Made by a program: the position numbers and the translations under genes. Source: Sphingomonas xinjiangensis (GTDB lineage Bacteria; Pseudomonadota; Alphaproteobacteria; Sphingomonadales; Sphingomonadaceae). Taken from it: DNA of 64,000 nt. The notes beneath the pieces were generated by a model. The model was not told where the DNA came from, ran no database searches, and saw only the letters and a program-made list of their open reading frames with translations. The stretch covers positions 124,001-188,000 of the forward strand of contig NZ_JACIJF010000005.1 in assembly GCF_014199255.1 (NCBI RefSeq), in the 5' to 3' direction. This document shows positions 62,430 to 64,000 of this stretch, one piece after another; the first letter of the stretch is position 1, and each line of letters starts with the position of its first letter.

Positions 62430-63446
62430 TCAGCGCCAGCCGAGCGCGGGGGCGATGTGAGTCAGGATCGCCTCCAGGACATGGACGTTATAATCGACGC
62501 CGAGCTGATTGGGCACGGTGAGCAGCAGCGTGTCGGCCTCGGCGATCGCCTCGTCGCCGCGCAGCTGCTCGATCAGCCGGTCGGGCTCGGCGGCGTAGGA
62601 GCGGCCGAACACCGCACGCATATTGTCGATGACGCCGACCTGATCGCTGCTGTCCCCCCGGCCGAAATAGGCGCGGTCGCGGTCGTCCACCAGCGCGAAG
62701 ATCGAGCGTGAGACGGAGACGCGAGGTGTACGGGTGTGCCCGGCTTCCTTCCAAGCGGCGCGATAGCTGCGGATCTGCTTGGCCTGCTGGACGTGGAAGG
62801 GTTCGCCGCTTTCGTCAGCCTTCAGCGTCGAACTTTGCAGGTTCATGCCCATCTGCGCCGCCCAAACCGCGGTCGCGTTAGATGCCGACCCCCACCAGAT
62901 GCGCTCGCGCAGTCCCGGTGAGTGCGGCTCGAGGCGCAGCAGGCCGGGCGGATTGGGGAACATCGGCTGCGGGTTGGGCTGAGCGAAGCCCTGACCCTCG
63001 AGAAGATCCAGCAGCACCTCGGCATGGCGGCGACCCATGTCGGCGTCGCTTTCCCCCTGCGCGGGCGCGTAGCCGAAATGGCGCCAGCCCTCGATCACTT
63101 GCTCGGGCGAACCGCGGCTGATGCCCAGCTGCAGCCGTCCGCCACCGATCAGGTCGGCGGCGCCGGCATCCTCGGCCATGTAGAAAGAGTTTTCGTAGCG
63201 CATGTCGATCACGCCGGTGCCGATTTCGATGCGCTTGGTCCGCGCGCCGATCGCTGCAAGCAGCGGAAACGGCGAGGCCAGTTGCTGGGCGAAGTGATGG
63301 ACACGGAAGTACGCGCCGTCCGCGCCGAGTTCCTCCGCAGCTACGGCCAGTTCGATCGATTGCATCAGCACGTCACTGGCCGAGCGAGTCGCGGAATGCG
63401 GGGCCGCCGACCAATGGCCGAAAGACAGGAACCCGATCTTCTTCAT
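62430..63446 (-). CDS. LLM-class flavin-dependent oxidoreductase (luciferase-like monooxygenase)
   Basis: 338 aa TIM barrel. The N-terminus IGFLSFGHWSAA, AAEELGADGAYFRVHHF, ASPFPLLAAIGARTKRIEIGTGVIDMRYENSFYMAEDAGAADLIGGGRLQLGISRGSP and the central IWWGSASNATAVWAAQMGMNLQSS are typical of the bacterial luciferase-like group. It uses FMN (or F420) with a reductase elsewhere. The substrate is unknown. It lies upstream of the GH2 gene on the same strand but has about 300 bases before it, so it is probably not in that operon. Confidence 0.88.
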   Translation of the reverse strand: MKKIGFLSFGHWSAAPHSATRSASDVLMQSIELAVAAEELGADGAYFRVHHFAQQLASPFPLLAAIGARTKRIEIGTGVIDMRYENSFYMAEDAGAADLIGGGRLQLGISRGSPEQVIEGWRHFGYAPAQGESDADMGRRHAEVLLDLLEGQGFAQPNPQPMFPNPPGLLRLEPHSPGLRERIWWGSASNATAVWAAQMGMNLQSSTLKADESGEPFHVQQAKQIRSYRAAWKEAGHTRTPRVSVSRSIFALVDDRDRAYFGRGDSSDQVGVIDNMRAVFGRSYAAEPDRLIEQLRGDEAIAEADTLLLTVPNQLGVDYNVHVLEAILTHIAPALGWR

Positions 63447-63546
63447 GGCGACCTCGCTACGCAGTGACGATCGCGAAGTGCGGTCTTCGAGCCGCGATCA
63501 CAAGGCCAGCATCGGAACCACAGGGTTTCCGGCCGCTGTCCGCTGC

Positions 63547-64000
63547 TCAGCGCCCCGCGTAGCTGACCCGCCATACGGTGTTGCCGACGTCGTCGGCCAC
63601 CAGCAGGCGCCCCGCTCGATCGACCGCGACCGAAACCGGTCGGCCGCGCGCCTTGCCGTCCTTCAGAAACCCGGAGACGAAGTCGACCGGATTACCGGCA
63701 GGCCTGGCATTACGGAACGGGATAAAAGCGACCTTGTAACCGTGCGGCTCACTGCGGTTCCAGCTGCCATGCTCACCGACAAAGGCGCCGCCGCGGTACC
63801 CGGCGGGGAAGCTTTGCCCCGCATAGAAGGCGAGCCCCAGCGCCGCGACGTGCGACCCTAGCGCGTAATCGGGCGCGATCGCACGAGCGACCATGTCGGG
63901 CCGCTGCGGCCGGACGCGCGGATCGACATGCTGGCCGTAATAGCTGTACGGCCAGCCATAGAACGCACCCGGGCGGACCGAAGTCATATAATCCGGCACC
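63547..64000 (-). CDS. PQQ-type sorbosone/glucose dehydrogenase-like protein (5' end outside window)
   Basis: C-terminal about 150 residues of a six-bladed beta-propeller soluble sugar dehydrogenase-like protein. Visible pieces are [57 protein letters not shown], and the last blade [27 protein letters not shown]. The family (GSDH/sorbosone dehydrogenase) binds PQQ in the periplasm. The gene begins beyond base 64000; the frame is open to the window edge. Confidence 0.85.
   Translation of the reverse strand, partial: VPDYMTSVRPGAFYGWPYSYYGQHVDPRVRPQRPDMVARAIAPDYALGSHVAALGLAFYAGQSFPAGYRGGAFVGEHGSWNRSEPHGYKVAFIPFRNARPAGNPVDFVSGFLKDGKARGRPVSVAVDRAGRLLVADDVGNTVWRVSYAGR

Overview
The window is GC-rich chromosomal DNA from an alphaproteobacterium, most likely Sphingomonadales (Sphingomonas or a close relative). 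This rests on gene content and style rather than on a marker gene. The signs are a long carbohydrate-type TonB-dependent receptor, RegB/RegA linked to a bo3-type quinol oxidase, a fused cytochrome oxidase I/III subunit, aerobic-type cobalamin genes (cobC/cobD/cobU/cobO) and many ATGA/GTGA stop-start overlaps. I see no rRNA, tRNA, IS element, phage gene or CRISPR array.

Layout. (1) 1-2369: the end of a cobalamin cluster (cobD partial, cobC, cobU). (2) 2592-8758: a caa3-type cytochrome oxidase cluster (CtaG-like factor, b561-type cytochrome, c-type cytochromes, CtaC with fused haem c, CtaD-CtaE fusion). (3) 8837-12581: a fumarylacetoacetase-fold sugar-acid hydrolase divergent from lutABC, which together suggest a deoxy-sugar route ending in pyruvate and L-lactate. 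(4) 12585-14419: a spore-photoproduct-lyase-like radical SAM protein and cobO. (5) 14516-21147: one tightly packed operon, cyoABCD-surf1-regB-regA, in which a quinol oxidase is co-transcribed with the redox sensor pair. (6) 21269-25728: an MHS-type MFS transporter, an asparaginase, a small unknown protein and an M28 peptidase.

(7) 25812-42256: a large exopolysaccharide locus. It has glycosyltransferases, an ExoY-like priming transferase, a MurJ/Wzx-like flippase, a Wzy/WaaL-like polymerase, an outer-membrane export lipoprotein, and a chain-length protein whose cytoplasmic domain has no Walker A motif. It also carries many modification genes: a deacetylase, two CelD-like acyltransferases, one FemAB-like protein, one further GNAT and a cupin.

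(8) 42344-46723: miscellaneous genes (a small unknown protein, an amidohydrolase, a zinc-ribbon protein, a GH43-like propeller, an ACS-type MFS transporter). (9) 46835-62129: a glycan utilisation locus aimed at alpha-mannosides: an EEP lipoprotein, a ROK regulator, two GH92 enzymes, one GH125, a GH43-like enzyme, a TonB receptor and a GH2 enzyme. The promoters of the TonB receptor and the GH2 gene share a previously unlabelled 36-bp bipartite motif. (10) 62430-64000: a luciferase-like monooxygenase and a truncated PQQ-type sugar dehydrogenase.

The most promising material for novelty is the modification-rich EPS locus, the shared promoter motif of the mannoside locus, the perfect 19-bp dyad between cyoA and the MFS gene, and the coupling of RegBA to cyo.
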